Part shown: in pieces, positions 7,823-16,183 of the stretch
Position numbering within the stretch: position 1 is the first letter of the stretch
Layout of the letters: every line of letters begins with the position of its first letter
DNA from: Bacillota bacterium
Lineage (GTDB): Bacteria; Bacillota; Clostridia; Oscillospirales; Ruminococcaceae
Reading direction: 5' to 3'
DNA: 64,000 nt
NCBI GenBank assembly: GCA_023460035.1
Contig: JAEWRN010000018.1
Span: forward strand, 72,490-136,489
Program-made: the position numbers and the translations under genes
Notes under the pieces: generated by a model
Databases searched by the model: none
Told to the model about the DNA's origin: nothing
What the model saw: only the letters and a program-made list of their open reading frames with translations

Positions 7823-9076
7823 ATGAAACAGGTGGTCGTCATAGGCGGTGGCGCGGCGGGTATGCTTGCCGCCGGCACCATGGTACGGCGCGGGCTGCAG
7901 GTCACCGTAATCGAGCACGCGGGCCGCACCTGCAAAAAAATACTGGTCACCGGCAAGGGCCGCTGCAATGTCACCAACAACAGCGACAGCGAAACGGTGC
8001 AAAAAAATGTGCTGTCCAACCCCAAATTTTTGTATTCGGCCTTGCGGGCGTTTACCCCGGCCGACACGATGGCGCTGTTTGAGGGGCTGGGCGTGCCGCT
8101 GAAAACCGAGCGCGGTCAGAGGGTTTTCCCCGTGAGTGACCGCGCGGCGGACATTGCCGAGGCGCTGGCTAAGTACGCGCAGGGTTGCCATATTGTCAAC
8201 GGCAGTGCAAAACAAATTTTAACGGGCAAAGACGGCGCGGTAAGCGGTGTGCTGCTGGAGGACGGGCGGCAGCTTGCGGCAGAGGCTGTGCTGCTTGCCA
8301 CCGGCGGGTGTTCGTACCCCGGCACCGGCTCTACCGGCGACGGGTACCGCATCGCAAAGCAGCTTGGGCACACCATTGTGCCGCCCACCGCAAGCTTGGT
8401 TGCGCTGACGGTACCCGGCAAAGCGCTGGAGGAATGCCGCACGATGATGGGCCTTTCGCTGCGCAATGTGCGGCTGACCCTGCTGCAGGGCGGCAAGCAG
8501 CTGTTTTGCGAACAGGGTGAAATGCTGTTTACGCATTTTGGCATTTCGGGCCCTCTGGTGCTTTCCGCCAGCGCGTTTTTGCGCGGGGCGCAGGCAAAGC
8601 CCGCACTTGCCGTTATCGACTTAAAACCGGCGCTGGACGAAAAGACCCTGTACCAGCGCATCACGCGTGATTTTGAAGAGTTTGCCAACAAAGATGCCGC
8701 CAACAGCCTTGGCAAGCTGTTGCCCGCCAAAATGGTGCCGGTATTGCTGGCCCGCTGGGGAGTTGCACACGATAAAAAGGTGCACCAGATCTCCCGCGAT
8801 GAAAAGCAAAAGCTGGTGGCACTGCTGAAAGGCTTTGAAGTGCCGGTTGCGGGCAAGGACGCTATCGAGCGCGCCGTCGTGACGGCGGGCGGCGTTTCGG
8901 TGCGGCAGGTCGACCCCAAAACGATGGCGTCGAAGCTGGTGCCGGGGCTGTACTTTGCGGGCGAAGTGCTGGATGTGGACGCCTATACCGGCGGGTTTAA
9001 CCTGCAAATCGCGTTTGCAAGCGGGTATGCGGCAGGCACTCATATTTTTGATGATGGAACGGGGGAACAACAATGA
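7823..9076 (+). CDS. BaiN/HI0933-like NAD(P)/FAD-dependent oxidoreductase
   Basis: The 417-residue flavoprotein opens with the FAD motif VVVIGGGAAGMLAA and then KKILVTGKGRCNVTN, the signature of the HI0933/YhiN/BaiN family. ATGGCSYPGTGSTGDGY near residue 155 and the C-terminal GLYFAGEVLDVDAYTGGFNLQIAFASG complete the nucleotide-binding fold. The family includes BaiN, reported in bile-acid 7-dehydroxylation, but most members have no proven substrate, so that role should not be assumed here. The gene heads an operon in which each stop overlaps the next start by ATGA, followed by cmk, plsC and ispH-rpsA. Confidence 0.9.
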   Translation: MKQVVVIGGGAAGMLAAGTMVRRGLQVTVIEHAGRTCKKILVTGKGRCNVTNNSDSETVQKNVLSNPKFLYSALRAFTPADTMALFEGLGVPLKTERGQRVFPVSDRAADIAEALAKYAQGCHIVNGSAKQILTGKDGAVSGVLLEDGRQLAAEAVLLATGGCSYPGTGSTGDGYRIAKQLGHTIVPPTASLVALTVPGKALEECRTMMGLSLRNVRLTLLQGGKQLFCEQGEMLFTHFGISGPLVLSASAFLRGAQAKPALAVIDLKPALDEKTLYQRITRDFEEFANKDAANSLGKLLPAKMVPVLLARWGVAHDKKVHQISRDEKQKLVALLKGFEVPVAGKDAIERAVVTAGGVSVRQVDPKTMASKLVPGLYFAGEVLDVDAYTGGFNLQIAFASGYAAGTHIFDDGTGEQQ

Positions 9077-9741
9077 TCCAGATCGCGATCGACGGCCCTT
9101 CCGGCGCGGGCAAAAGCTCGCTTGCAAAGCGGCTGGCCAAAGAGCTGGGCTATGTTTATGTGGATACCGGCGCGCTGTACCGCGCCATTGCGTTTGCGCT
9201 GCTGGCGGCGGGGGCCGACATTGCAGATGAAAACGCCGTGCTGGGCGGCCTTGCCGCGATACACCCCGCGCTGCAATATGTAGACGGCGTGCAGCATGTG
9301 CTGGTCAACGGGCAGGACGTTTCGGGCAAAATCCGCACCGAAGAGGTGAGCATGGCGGCAAGCCGCGTGTCCGCCTACCCCGGTGTGCGCAATTTTTTAA
9401 CCGAGACACAGCGCGCCATCGCCCGCGAAAACAATGTGTTGATGGACGGGCGGGACATTGGCACCGTTATTTTGCCGAGTGCGCAGATTAAGATATTTTT
9501 GACGGCCAGCGCAGAAGAGCGGGCCCGCCGCCGCACGCAGGAATTGCAGCAAAAAGGGCAGACCGCCGTGTATGAAGAGGTGCTGGCCGATATTCGCAAG
9601 CGCGACTATAACGACAGCCACCGGGATACAGCGCCGCTGCGGCAGGCGCCGGACGCGGTGCTGGTGGACACGACCGGCTGCGAATTTGAAGAAGCTTATG
9701 AAAAATTATACACGCTCATCAAGGGGAGGCTGCCACAATGA
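9073..9741 (+). CDS. cmk: Cytidylate kinase
   Basis: Cmk phosphorylates CMP and dCMP with ATP for nucleic acid and lipid precursor supply. The 222-residue product begins IAIDGPSGAGKSSLAK (Walker A) and has DTGALYRA near residue 35. It also has MDGRDIGTVILP near 125, which contributes to CMP binding, and RD-Y-DS-R near 180. Length and motifs are standard. It overlaps the preceding and following genes by four bases each, and the cmk-plsC-ispH-rpsA order is a known clostridial arrangement. Confidence 0.97.
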   Translation: MIQIAIDGPSGAGKSSLAKRLAKELGYVYVDTGALYRAIAFALLAAGADIADENAVLGGLAAIHPALQYVDGVQHVLVNGQDVSGKIRTEEVSMAASRVSAYPGVRNFLTETQRAIARENNVLMDGRDIGTVILPSAQIKIFLTASAEERARRRTQELQQKGQTAVYEEVLADIRKRDYNDSHRDTAPLRQAPDAVLVDTTGCEFEEAYEKLYTLIKGRLPQ

Positions 9742-10355
9742 TTTACTGGATTGCCGTACTCATTGCATGGGTCGTGTTTCATATTCCTTACCGCATCCGC
9801 ACCATTGGGCGCGAAAACCTGCCCAAGGACCGTGGGTATGTGCTGTGCCCCAACCACCTGTCGGCCATTGACCCGGTGTTTGTGGTGCTGGCCCGTTTTT
9901 GGGGCAAAAAAATGTGGGTCATGGCAAAAGAAGAACTGTTTCGCAACCCCGTCATTGCTTGGTTTTTTGGCCATGTGGGGGTGTTCCCCGTGGCGCGCGG
10001 GCGGGGTGACCGCTCGGTGCTGGACGGCGCAATTGAATCGGTGCGCGGCGGCCGCGGGATGCTGATTTTCCCCGAGGGCACCCGCAACAAAGAGGGCCCG
10101 GGGCTGCTGCCGATGAAAAGCGGTGCGTTTGTTGTGGCGGCCGCCGCCGGCGCGGACATTGTGCCCTGCCGCATTATTTACAAAGGCGGCCACCAGCATT
10201 TGTTTTGCACCGTGACGGTTATTTTTGGCCAGCCAATCCCCATTGAAAGCCTGGACCTTGGCGGCGAACATTCGGCCAGCAAGCTGCGCGAAGCCAAAAA
10301 GGTACTGGCCGGCCGGCTGGAAGAGCTGTACGAGCAGAACCGGCGCTACGAATAA
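9738..10355 (+). CDS. plsC: 1-acyl-sn-glycerol-3-phosphate acyltransferase
   Basis: PlsC makes phosphatidic acid from lysophosphatidic acid at the inner face of the membrane. The 205-residue protein has an N-terminal hydrophobic segment, then the catalytic NHLSAID (HX4D) near residue 37 and the substrate-binding FPEGTRNKEG near 110. Size and motif spacing fit a single-domain PlsC. It is coupled to cmk by an ATGA overlap and is followed after 10 bases by ispH-rpsA. Confidence 0.93.
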   Translation: MIYWIAVLIAWVVFHIPYRIRTIGRENLPKDRGYVLCPNHLSAIDPVFVVLARFWGKKMWVMAKEELFRNPVIAWFFGHVGVFPVARGRGDRSVLDGAIESVRGGRGMLIFPEGTRNKEGPGLLPMKSGAFVVAAAAGADIVPCRIIYKGGHQHLFCTVTVIFGQPIPIESLDLGGEHSASKLREAKKVLAGRLEELYEQNRRYE

Positions 10356-10365
10356 GGAGTTTTCT

Positions 10366-12294
10366 ATGGAAATCATACTGGCAAAAACCGCGGGGTTCTG
10401 CTTTGGTGTCGACCGCGCGGTGCGCATGACCGAGCAGCTTGCCGCGGGCGGCCACAAGGTCGCAACGCTGGGGCCGCTCATCCACAACCCGCAGTGCGTT
10501 GCGGCGCTGGAAGCACAGGGCGTTGTCACCGCAAACAGCCCCGCCGACGTGCCGCCGGGGTATGAGGTTGTCATTCGCAGCCACGGTGTGGGTGAGGATG
10601 TGTACGCCGAGCTGACACAGCGTGGCCTCAGCGTGCAGGACGCCACCTGCCCGTTTGTGACGAAGATTCACCGCATCGCCCAAAAGGCGGGGCAAGAGGG
10701 CGCATTGCTGCTGATTGCGGGGGATAAAAACCACCCGGAGGTGCAGGGCATTGTGGGCCATGCGCACGGCGAAGTGTTTGTTTTTGCGGATCTTGCAGAG
10801 CTAAAAGCCTTTTCCACACCGGAAAATTGCACAAAACCGGTGTTCGTGGTGGCACAAACAACTTTCGAAGTTACAAAATGGTTAGAAAGCACAAAGTTTA
10901 TAAAAAAAGTATATACAAGCCCGCAGATTTTTGATACAATATGTAATGCAACGTGGGCGAGGCAGCAGGAGGCGGAGGAGCTCGCGCGCCGGTGCGATCT
11001 TGTGGTCGTCATCGGTGGGCGACACTCCTCCAATACCCAGAAGCTGGCCGCCGTCGCTGGCAGGCATTGCAGGGTGCTCGCGGTTGAGACCGCGGCGGAG
11101 CTCACCGCAGGTGATTTTGCCCGAGTAACGCGTGTTGGCGTAACAGCGGGGGCCTCAACGCCATCGTCTGTAATTGAGGAGGTACTTAACAAGATGAGCG
11201 AGGTAGTACAAAACGAAGAGATGAGCTTTGAGGAGATGATCGATCAGTCCTTGAAGCCGGTCTTCAACGGCAAGGTCGTAACCGGTATCGTCACCGGCGT
11301 CTCTCCGAGCGAAATCACTGTGGACATCGGCACAAAGCAGACCGGCTTTGTATCCGCTTCCGAATGGTCGGAAGACCCCACAGTGAAGCTGGAGGATGCG
11401 GTGAAGAAGGGTGACGAGCTGGAACTCGTTGTCATCAAGGTTAATGACCAGGAAGGCACCGTCGCCCTCTCCAAAAAGCGCTTCGAAGCCAAAGCCGGCC
11501 GGGCCGAGGTTGAAAAGGCACTTGAGGACGGCACTGTTCTCGACGCGACGGTCGCCGAGGCGGTCAAGGGTGGCCTTGTGGCATATGTCAAGGGTGTCAA
11601 GGTCTTTATTCCCGCATCGCAGGCTTCTCTGCGCCGCGGCGAAGACCTGAGCGGTCTGGTCAAACAGCCCGCCCGCATCAAGATCATCGAGTGCAGCGGT
11701 CGCCGTGTAATCGGCTCGATCCGCGCAGTCCTTTCTGAAGAGCAGGAAGGCAAAAAAGACGAGTTCTGGTCGCAGGCTGAAGAGGGCAAACACTATAACG
11801 GTGTTGTCAAAAACCTCACCGATTACGGCGCGTTTGTCGACATCGGCGGCGTGGATGGCCTTGTGCACATCTCCGAGCTTTCTTGGGATCGCATCAAGCA
11901 CCCGAGCGAAGTGGTCAAAGTCGGCGATGAAGTTGATGTTTACATCAAGAGCCTTGACCGTGAAAACGGCAAAGTTTCGCTGGGCTACAAAAAGACCGAG
12001 GACAACCCCTGGGAGCGCCTGCGCAATGATTACCCTGTGGGCAGTGTGTTTACCGCACCGGTTGTTTCCATCACCAAGTTCGGCGCATTCGTGCGTGTGC
12101 TGCCCGGCATTGACGGCCTGGTGCACATCAGCGAAATCTCGAACGAGCGTGTGGAAAAGGTCAGCGACGTGTTGAAGGTTGGCGATGAGGTCACTGTAAA
12201 GCTGATCGAAGCTGATTTTGAAAAACACCGTGTGGGCCTGTCGATGAAAGCAGCGCTAGAAGAAAACGCTGCTGAAGAGACTGACGCAGAGTAA
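10366..12294 (+). CDS. ispH-rpsA: Fused 4-hydroxy-3-methylbut-2-enyl diphosphate reductase and ribosomal protein S1
   Basis: The 642-residue product joins IspH (about 1-276), which makes IPP and DMAPP in the MEP isoprenoid pathway, to an S1 protein. The IspH cluster cysteines are visible in GFCFGV (C12), DATCPF (near 97) and TICNAT (near 194), with HNP and NHPE motifs. The S1 part has four OB-fold repeats near residues 290, 380, 465 and 550; the third and fourth carry the classic DYGAFVDIG and KFGAFVRV motifs. The ATG at 10366 follows AAGGAG. A good ribosome site (GAGGAGGT, 11176-11183) before an in-frame ATG at 11194 could also yield free S1. Confidence 0.95.
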   Translation: MEIILAKTAGFCFGVDRAVRMTEQLAAGGHKVATLGPLIHNPQCVAALEAQGVVTANSPADVPPGYEVVIRSHGVGEDVYAELTQRGLSVQDATCPFVTKIHRIAQKAGQEGALLLIAGDKNHPEVQGIVGHAHGEVFVFADLAELKAFSTPENCTKPVFVVAQTTFEVTKWLESTKFIKKVYTSPQIFDTICNATWARQQEAEELARRCDLVVVIGGRHSSNTQKLAAVAGRHCRVLAVETAAELTAGDFARVTRVGVTAGASTPSSVIEEVLNKMSEVVQNEEMSFEEMIDQSLKPVFNGKVVTGIVTGVSPSEITVDIGTKQTGFVSASEWSEDPTVKLEDAVKKGDELELVVIKVNDQEGTVALSKKRFEAKAGRAEVEKALEDGTVLDATVAEAVKGGLVAYVKGVKVFIPASQASLRRGEDLSGLVKQPARIKIIECSGRRVIGSIRAVLSEEQEGKKDEFWSQAEEGKHYNGVVKNLTDYGAFVDIGGVDGLVHISELSWDRIKHPSEVVKVGDEVDVYIKSLDRENGKVSLGYKKTEDNPWERLRNDYPVGSVFTAPVVSITKFGAFVRVLPGIDGLVHISEISNERVEKVSDVLKVGDEVTVKLIEADFEKHRVGLSMKAALEENAAEETDAE

Positions 12295-12311
12295 GTTTAA
12301 CAGAATAACAG

Positions 12312-12345
12312 GCGGCCCCGCATGCAATGCGGGACCGCTTGTTTT
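12312..12345 (+). terminator. Terminator of the cmk-plsC-ispH-rpsA operon
   Basis: A 12-base imperfect stem (12312-12323 with 12327-12338) is followed by a T-rich tract. Confidence 0.7.
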
Positions 12346-12370
12346 GTGCCGTTTTAGCGCCGACACAGAG

Positions 12371-12390
12371 CATATGCATATGCATATGCA
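12371..12390. repeat. Three tandem CATATG units
   Basis: CATATG occurs three times, once every seven to eight bases, forming a self-complementary run. It lies in the gap between the ispH-rpsA terminator and the rnpB terminator; no function is evident. Confidence 0.6.
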
Positions 12391-12475
12391 AAAGAGGTTA
12401 AAAGAAAGGCGGTGCCGGCGGTATTGCACTGCCGTTCCCCACAAGCCGGCGCGGGCAAAGCATAAGTACCGCCTG

Positions 12476-12531
12476 CAACAAGAAATAAAAAGAGCTGCCC
12501 TGCACCGGGCGGCTCTTTTTATTTCTTGTTG
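12476..12531 (-). terminator. Long intrinsic terminator of rnpB
   Basis: A 20-base perfect inverted repeat (12476-12495 with 12512-12531) is extended inward by GCCC/GGGC to about 25 bp with a six-base loop. On the minus strand the distal arm is T-rich, as expected for an intrinsic terminator directly after the RNA. Confidence 0.85.
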
Positions 12532-12870
12532 CGACCAACCCGTAAGCCGGGTTCTGTATTAAACGACGATCTATCTTGTCCCTGCGTCGCCGCAGGGCTC
12601 ACGCCACCTCTTGAAAGCACGCGGGGCACGTATCGCTTTCGTATCGGGTGTTGCTTCTGGCAGGGTTTACATAGCCGGTACGTCGCCGCACCGCTGGTGA
12701 GCTCTTACCTCGCCTTTCCATCCTTACCGCCCTGGGGCGGCGGTCTATTTCTGTTGCACTATCCCTGGGGTCACCCCCGGCTGCCGTTAGCAGCTACCAT
12801 TCCCCTGTGAAGCCCGGACTTTCCTCACAAAAGGGCAAAACCCTTTTGCGCCGCCGTATGGGTTGCTCGC
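12531..12870 (-). ncRNA. rnpB: RNase P RNA, bacterial type A
   Basis: This catalytic RNA removes the 5' leader from tRNA precursors. Read on the minus strand it shows the conserved core GAGGAAAGTCCGGGCTTC (complement of about 12812-12829). It also shows the P4-side ACAGAA-like segment followed by ACCCGGCTTACGGGTTGG near the 3' end. The ends pair as helix P1 (12861-12870 with 12531-12540, one mismatch), which sets the 340-base limits. GGATGGAAAGGCGAGG-type elements and a purine-rich CR region are also present. A strong terminator follows immediately, and the TM2 gene lies nine bases upstream on the same strand. Confidence 0.93.
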
Positions 12871-12878
12871 AAAAAAAA

Positions 12879-13298
12879 TCAATCACTCAACGGGTTGCCT
12901 GCGGCATCGGTGGAGATTTTGCCCATCAAAATCAAAATCCCCTCTACAAAGCCCCAAATCGAACTGGGTACGCCGCAGCAGAGCACAAACAGGATGACCT
13001 GCCAAATGCCTTTTTCGTTGTAACCAAGGTAAAAATTGTGCACGCCCAGCCCGCCAAGAAAAATGCCCAACAGCCCCGCGGCAACGCGGCTTTTGCTGAC
13101 AGTTGCGGCAGGTGCGACAGGCTGTGCCCCCTGGCGGTTGGTCAGCGGCGAACCGCAGTTTGTGCAATAAATCGCAAGCTCGTCTGTGGGATGGCCGCAG
13201 CGCGGGCAAAAATGATACCCATTGCCGGAAGGCACCCCGCAACTGGTGCACACGTTATTCCCCTCGCCGATCTCGCGGCCACAATTTCGACAAAACAT
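12879..13298 (-). CDS. Zinc-ribbon and TM2 domain membrane protein
   Basis: The 139-residue protein starts with two zinc-ribbon units: CRNCGREI and CTSCG (residues 3-21), then CPRCG and CTNCG (about 31-48). A short linker leads to a TM2 domain (about residues 68-125) with two hydrophobic helices around GGLGVHNFYLGYNEKGIWQVI, the TM2 hallmark. The function is unknown; related proteins are small membrane proteins thought to sense or scaffold. It ends nine bases before the rnpB 5' end, so rnpB may share or sit in its transcript. Confidence 0.88.
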   Translation of the reverse strand: MFCRNCGREIGEGNNVCTSCGVPSGNGYHFCPRCGHPTDELAIYCTNCGSPLTNRQGAQPVAPAATVSKSRVAAGLLGIFLGGLGVHNFYLGYNEKGIWQVILFVLCCGVPSSIWGFVEGILILMGKISTDAAGNPLSD

Positions 13299-13446
13299 GG
13301 CTTCAACGCCCCCTGTAAATCAATTCCGTTACAGTATGCGGCGCCAACAGGCTGCCGCGCATTTCAGTATAGCATAAAGCAATGCGCCGGGCAACAAAGG
13401 TGACAGTTTTTATCAAAAAAATTGTAAAAAAGCAGGGGTATGGCAG

Positions 13447-13475
13447 TTGTAATCAAAAATAAATGCCTTTATAAT
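13447..13475 (+). promoter_or_regulatory. SigmaA promoter of gdhA in the 13299-13633 gap
   Basis: TTGTAA at 13447 and TATAAT at 13470 have 17-base spacing. The 150-base leader that follows holds a GCAAAA/TTTTGC hairpin near 13508-13524; I recognise no riboswitch. Nothing else was seen in this gap. Confidence 0.7.
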
Positions 13476-13633
13476 AGGTACATTCGTACGCTGCCTGTGT
13501 AAATACTGCAAAAAATAGTTTTGCCAGCCAGCCGCTACCCGTTATTTTTTTGCACAAAATGTACCTTAAAGTACCGGCACAAAAGAAATAATTGAAATTG
13601 CGGCGCGTACAACAAGTTTGGGAGGGGAAAGAA

Positions 13634-14983
13634 ATGTTTCAAAATGCATATCTAGGGAAAGTGTATGCACAGGTGGCTTCGCGCGATGCGGCGCAGCCAG
13701 AGTTTTTACAGGCAGTCACCGAGGTACTGGAATCACTGGAAACCGTGGTGGCCTCGCGCCCGGAGCTGGAGCAGTGGGGCGTTTTAGAGCGTATGTGTGA
13801 GCCTGAGCGCATGATTCAGTTTCGCGTCGCCTGGGTGGACGATGCGGGCAAGGTGCAGGTGAACCGGGGTTATCGCTGCCAGTTCAACTCGGCCATTGGG
13901 CCTTATAAAGGTGGGCTGCGGCTGCACCCCAGTGTCAACGCCTCGGTCATTAAGTTTTTGGGCTTCGAGCAAACCTTTAAAAACAGCCTCACCGGCCTGC
14001 CAATGGGTGGCGGCAAAGGCGGCAGCGACTTTGACCCCAAGGGCAAGAGCGACGGCGAGGTAATGCGCTTCTGCCAAAGCTTTATGACCGAGCTATACCG
14101 CCATATCGGCCAGTTTACCGATGTGCCCGCCGGGGATATCGGCGTGGGTGCGCGGGAGATCGGTTACCTGTTTGGGCAGTACAAACGCCTGACCGGCCAG
14201 TACAGTGGTGTGCTGACCGGCAAGGGCCTTGCCTACGGCGGCAGCCTGGTGCGCACGCAGGCCACCGGTTATGGGCTGTGTTACCTGGTGCAGGAAATGT
14301 TGAAAACCCTGAAAAGCGAGAGCTTTGAGGGCAAGGTGACCGTGATCTCCGGCAGCGGCAACGTGGCTATTTACGCCTGCGAAAAAGCACAGGAGCTTGG
14401 TGCAAAGGTGGTCGCGATGAGCGATTCGGCCGGTTATATTTATGACAAAAACGGCATTCAGTTGGCGGTGGTCAAGCAGATCAAAGAGGCGCGCCGCGGG
14501 CGCATTTGCGAGTATGTCGACGCCGTGCCGGGGGCACAGTATCACGAGGGCTGCGCGGACATTTGGCAAATACCGTGCGGTATTGCGCTGCCCTGTGCCA
14601 CCCAGAATGAAATTGACGAAGCTGCCGCGCAGGCGTTGATTGCAAACGGGGTGATTGCGGTGGGCGAGGGTGCCAATATGCCCAGCACCCTGCAGGCGAC
14701 GCACGCATTTTTAAATGCCGGCGTGTTGTTTGCCCCGGCCAAAGCGGCAAACGCGGGTGGTGTGGCCACCAGCGGGTTGGAGATGAGCCAGAACAGCCTG
14801 CGCCTTTCGTGGACCTTTGACGAGGTGGACGAAAAGCTGCAGGAGATTATGACCGGTATTTTCCACAATGCATACGAGGCGAGCCGGGCCTGCGGCTGTG
14901 CGGGTAACCTTGTGGTGGGGGCCAATGTGGCTGGCTTTGTCAAGGTGGCAGACGCCATGCTGGCACAGGGCGTTGCCTATTAA
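13634..14983 (+). CDS. gdhA: NADP-type glutamate dehydrogenase
   Basis: GdhA assimilates ammonium by converting 2-oxoglutarate and NADPH to glutamate. The 449-residue length is that of the hexameric bacterial enzyme. Key segments are KGGLRLHPSVN and GLPMGGGKGGSDFDPKGKSD around residues 90-135, with the catalytic lysine, then PAGDIGVGAREIGYLFG near 165. The Rossmann motif VISGSGNVAIYACEKAQ is near 240. The ATG at 13634 is chosen over the ORF's earlier in-frame start because it follows GGGAGGGG and matches the family N-terminus. It stands alone with its own promoter. Confidence 0.96.
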   Translation: MFQNAYLGKVYAQVASRDAAQPEFLQAVTEVLESLETVVASRPELEQWGVLERMCEPERMIQFRVAWVDDAGKVQVNRGYRCQFNSAIGPYKGGLRLHPSVNASVIKFLGFEQTFKNSLTGLPMGGGKGGSDFDPKGKSDGEVMRFCQSFMTELYRHIGQFTDVPAGDIGVGAREIGYLFGQYKRLTGQYSGVLTGKGLAYGGSLVRTQATGYGLCYLVQEMLKTLKSESFEGKVTVISGSGNVAIYACEKAQELGAKVVAMSDSAGYIYDKNGIQLAVVKQIKEARRGRICEYVDAVPGAQYHEGCADIWQIPCGIALPCATQNEIDEAAAQALIANGVIAVGEGANMPSTLQATHAFLNAGVLFAPAKAANAGGVATSGLEMSQNSLRLSWTFDEVDEKLQEIMTGIFHNAYEASRACGCAGNLVVGANVAGFVKVADAMLAQGVAY

Positions 14984-15035
14984 AAATGCCGCAAGGGCAT
15001 GCCTGCAAACAGGGGTGGCACAGCTGTTTTAAATC

Positions 15036-15044
15036 TGGTATAAT
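15036..15044 (+). promoter_or_regulatory. Extended -10 promoter of the RluA-family gene
   Basis: TGGTATAAT is present, but no convincing -35 is seen 16-18 bases upstream. It lies about 78 bases before the start codon. Confidence 0.5.
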
Positions 15045-15121
15045 AGAACCCGCGCAGTGCGCAGGCCCTTTGGCTTGCGGGGCGCGGGTTTTTGTAGTTA
15101 TTGTGACAAAAGGGGGCACCC

Positions 15122-16012
15122 ATGCAGCTCAATTACACGGTGTCTTTGGCCGACGAGGGCGCCCGTCTGTCTGACTTTTTACGGCGCCGCGGGCTGACCT
15201 CGGGCCTGATTCGCGGCATTAAATATCAGGGCGGCGGCATGACGGCAGACGGTCGCCCCATCCACACCAATGAACGGGTGGTGGTGGGGCAGAACATCTG
15301 CGTTACCCTGCCGCAAGAGCCGCCCACCGCAGTGCCGCCCGAGCCGGTGCCGCTGAATATTGTTTACGAGGATGAGTTTGCGGCGGTAATTAATAAGCCG
15401 GCCGGGCTGCTGGTGCACCCGTCTGCCCCCGGCAGCGGCGGCACACTGGCAAACGGCTGGTGTGCGCTGATGGCGCAGCGCGGCACCCCCTGCCCGTTTC
15501 GGCCGGTCAACCGCATTGACCGCAACACGTCGGGGCTGGTGCTTGCGGCAAAAAACAGCTTCGCCGCCGCCTACCTTGCCCGGCGGTTTGACAAAACCTA
15601 TTGGGCTGTTGCCGAAGGAGAGCTGCCGCCCGGCACAGGGCAGATTGATTTGCCGATTGACCGGCAGGAGGGCAGCATTATCTGCCGTACGGCGGGCGGT
15701 ACGGGGCGCGAAAGCCGCACCGTGTACGAAGTGCTTGCGGCGGCAGGCGGGCACACGCTGTTGCGCGTGGTGCCGGTGACTGGGCGCACCCACCAGATAC
15801 GGGTGCATTTTGCGGCGCTGGGGCACCCGCTTGCCGGGGACGACCTGTACGGCGGCAGCCGCGCGCTGATTGGCCGGCAGGCACTGCACGCCGGCAAGGT
15901 GCAGCTTGCCGCACCGCCAAACGAAAAACCGGTTGAGGTGTGCGCGGCGCTGCCGGCGGATTTTTGTGCACTGCTGGATGCCGCGGGGCTGCCGTGCCCC
16001 GCAATCACATAA
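15122..16012 (+). CDS. RluA family pseudouridine synthase
   Basis: The 296-residue protein converts uridine to pseudouridine in rRNA or tRNA. It has an N-terminal S4-like segment (LSDFLRRRGLTSGLIRGIKYQGGGMTADG). The catalytic motif is NRIDRNTSGLVLAAK near residue 135, where the family motif is HRLDxxTSG, and the catalytic aspartate is present. C-terminal elements VTGRTHQIRVHFAALGHPLAGDDLYGG are intact. Substitution of the motif histidine by asparagine occurs in the YlyB/RluD-like clostridial branch. The exact target base cannot be assigned. A GGGGGCACC sequence precedes the ATG. Confidence 0.92.
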   Translation: MQLNYTVSLADEGARLSDFLRRRGLTSGLIRGIKYQGGGMTADGRPIHTNERVVVGQNICVTLPQEPPTAVPPEPVPLNIVYEDEFAAVINKPAGLLVHPSAPGSGGTLANGWCALMAQRGTPCPFRPVNRIDRNTSGLVLAAKNSFAAAYLARRFDKTYWAVAEGELPPGTGQIDLPIDRQEGSIICRTAGGTGRESRTVYEVLAAAGGHTLLRVVPVTGRTHQIRVHFAALGHPLAGDDLYGGSRALIGRQALHAGKVQLAAPPNEKPVEVCAALPADFCALLDAAGLPCPAIT

Positions 16013-16068
16013 AGAGAAAAATATTGGGCAAATACCGTGAAAAAGCTGTGAAAAAAGTTACAAAAAGA

Positions 16069-16096
16069 TTGCAGGTTGCCTGTTTTTCGATATAAT
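16069..16096 (+). promoter_or_regulatory. SigmaA promoter of the first LysM-G5-M23 gene
   Basis: TTGCAG at 16069 and TATAAT at 16091 have 16-base spacing. The leader to the start is about 85 bases. Confidence 0.65.
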
Positions 16097-16183
16097 GAAA
16101 TTATTGTTATATTTTTGTACCCTAAAATAATGGGGGCAACAGGGGGCGGGCAGCGCTTAAATCAGGAAATGAGGTGAAGCGGG

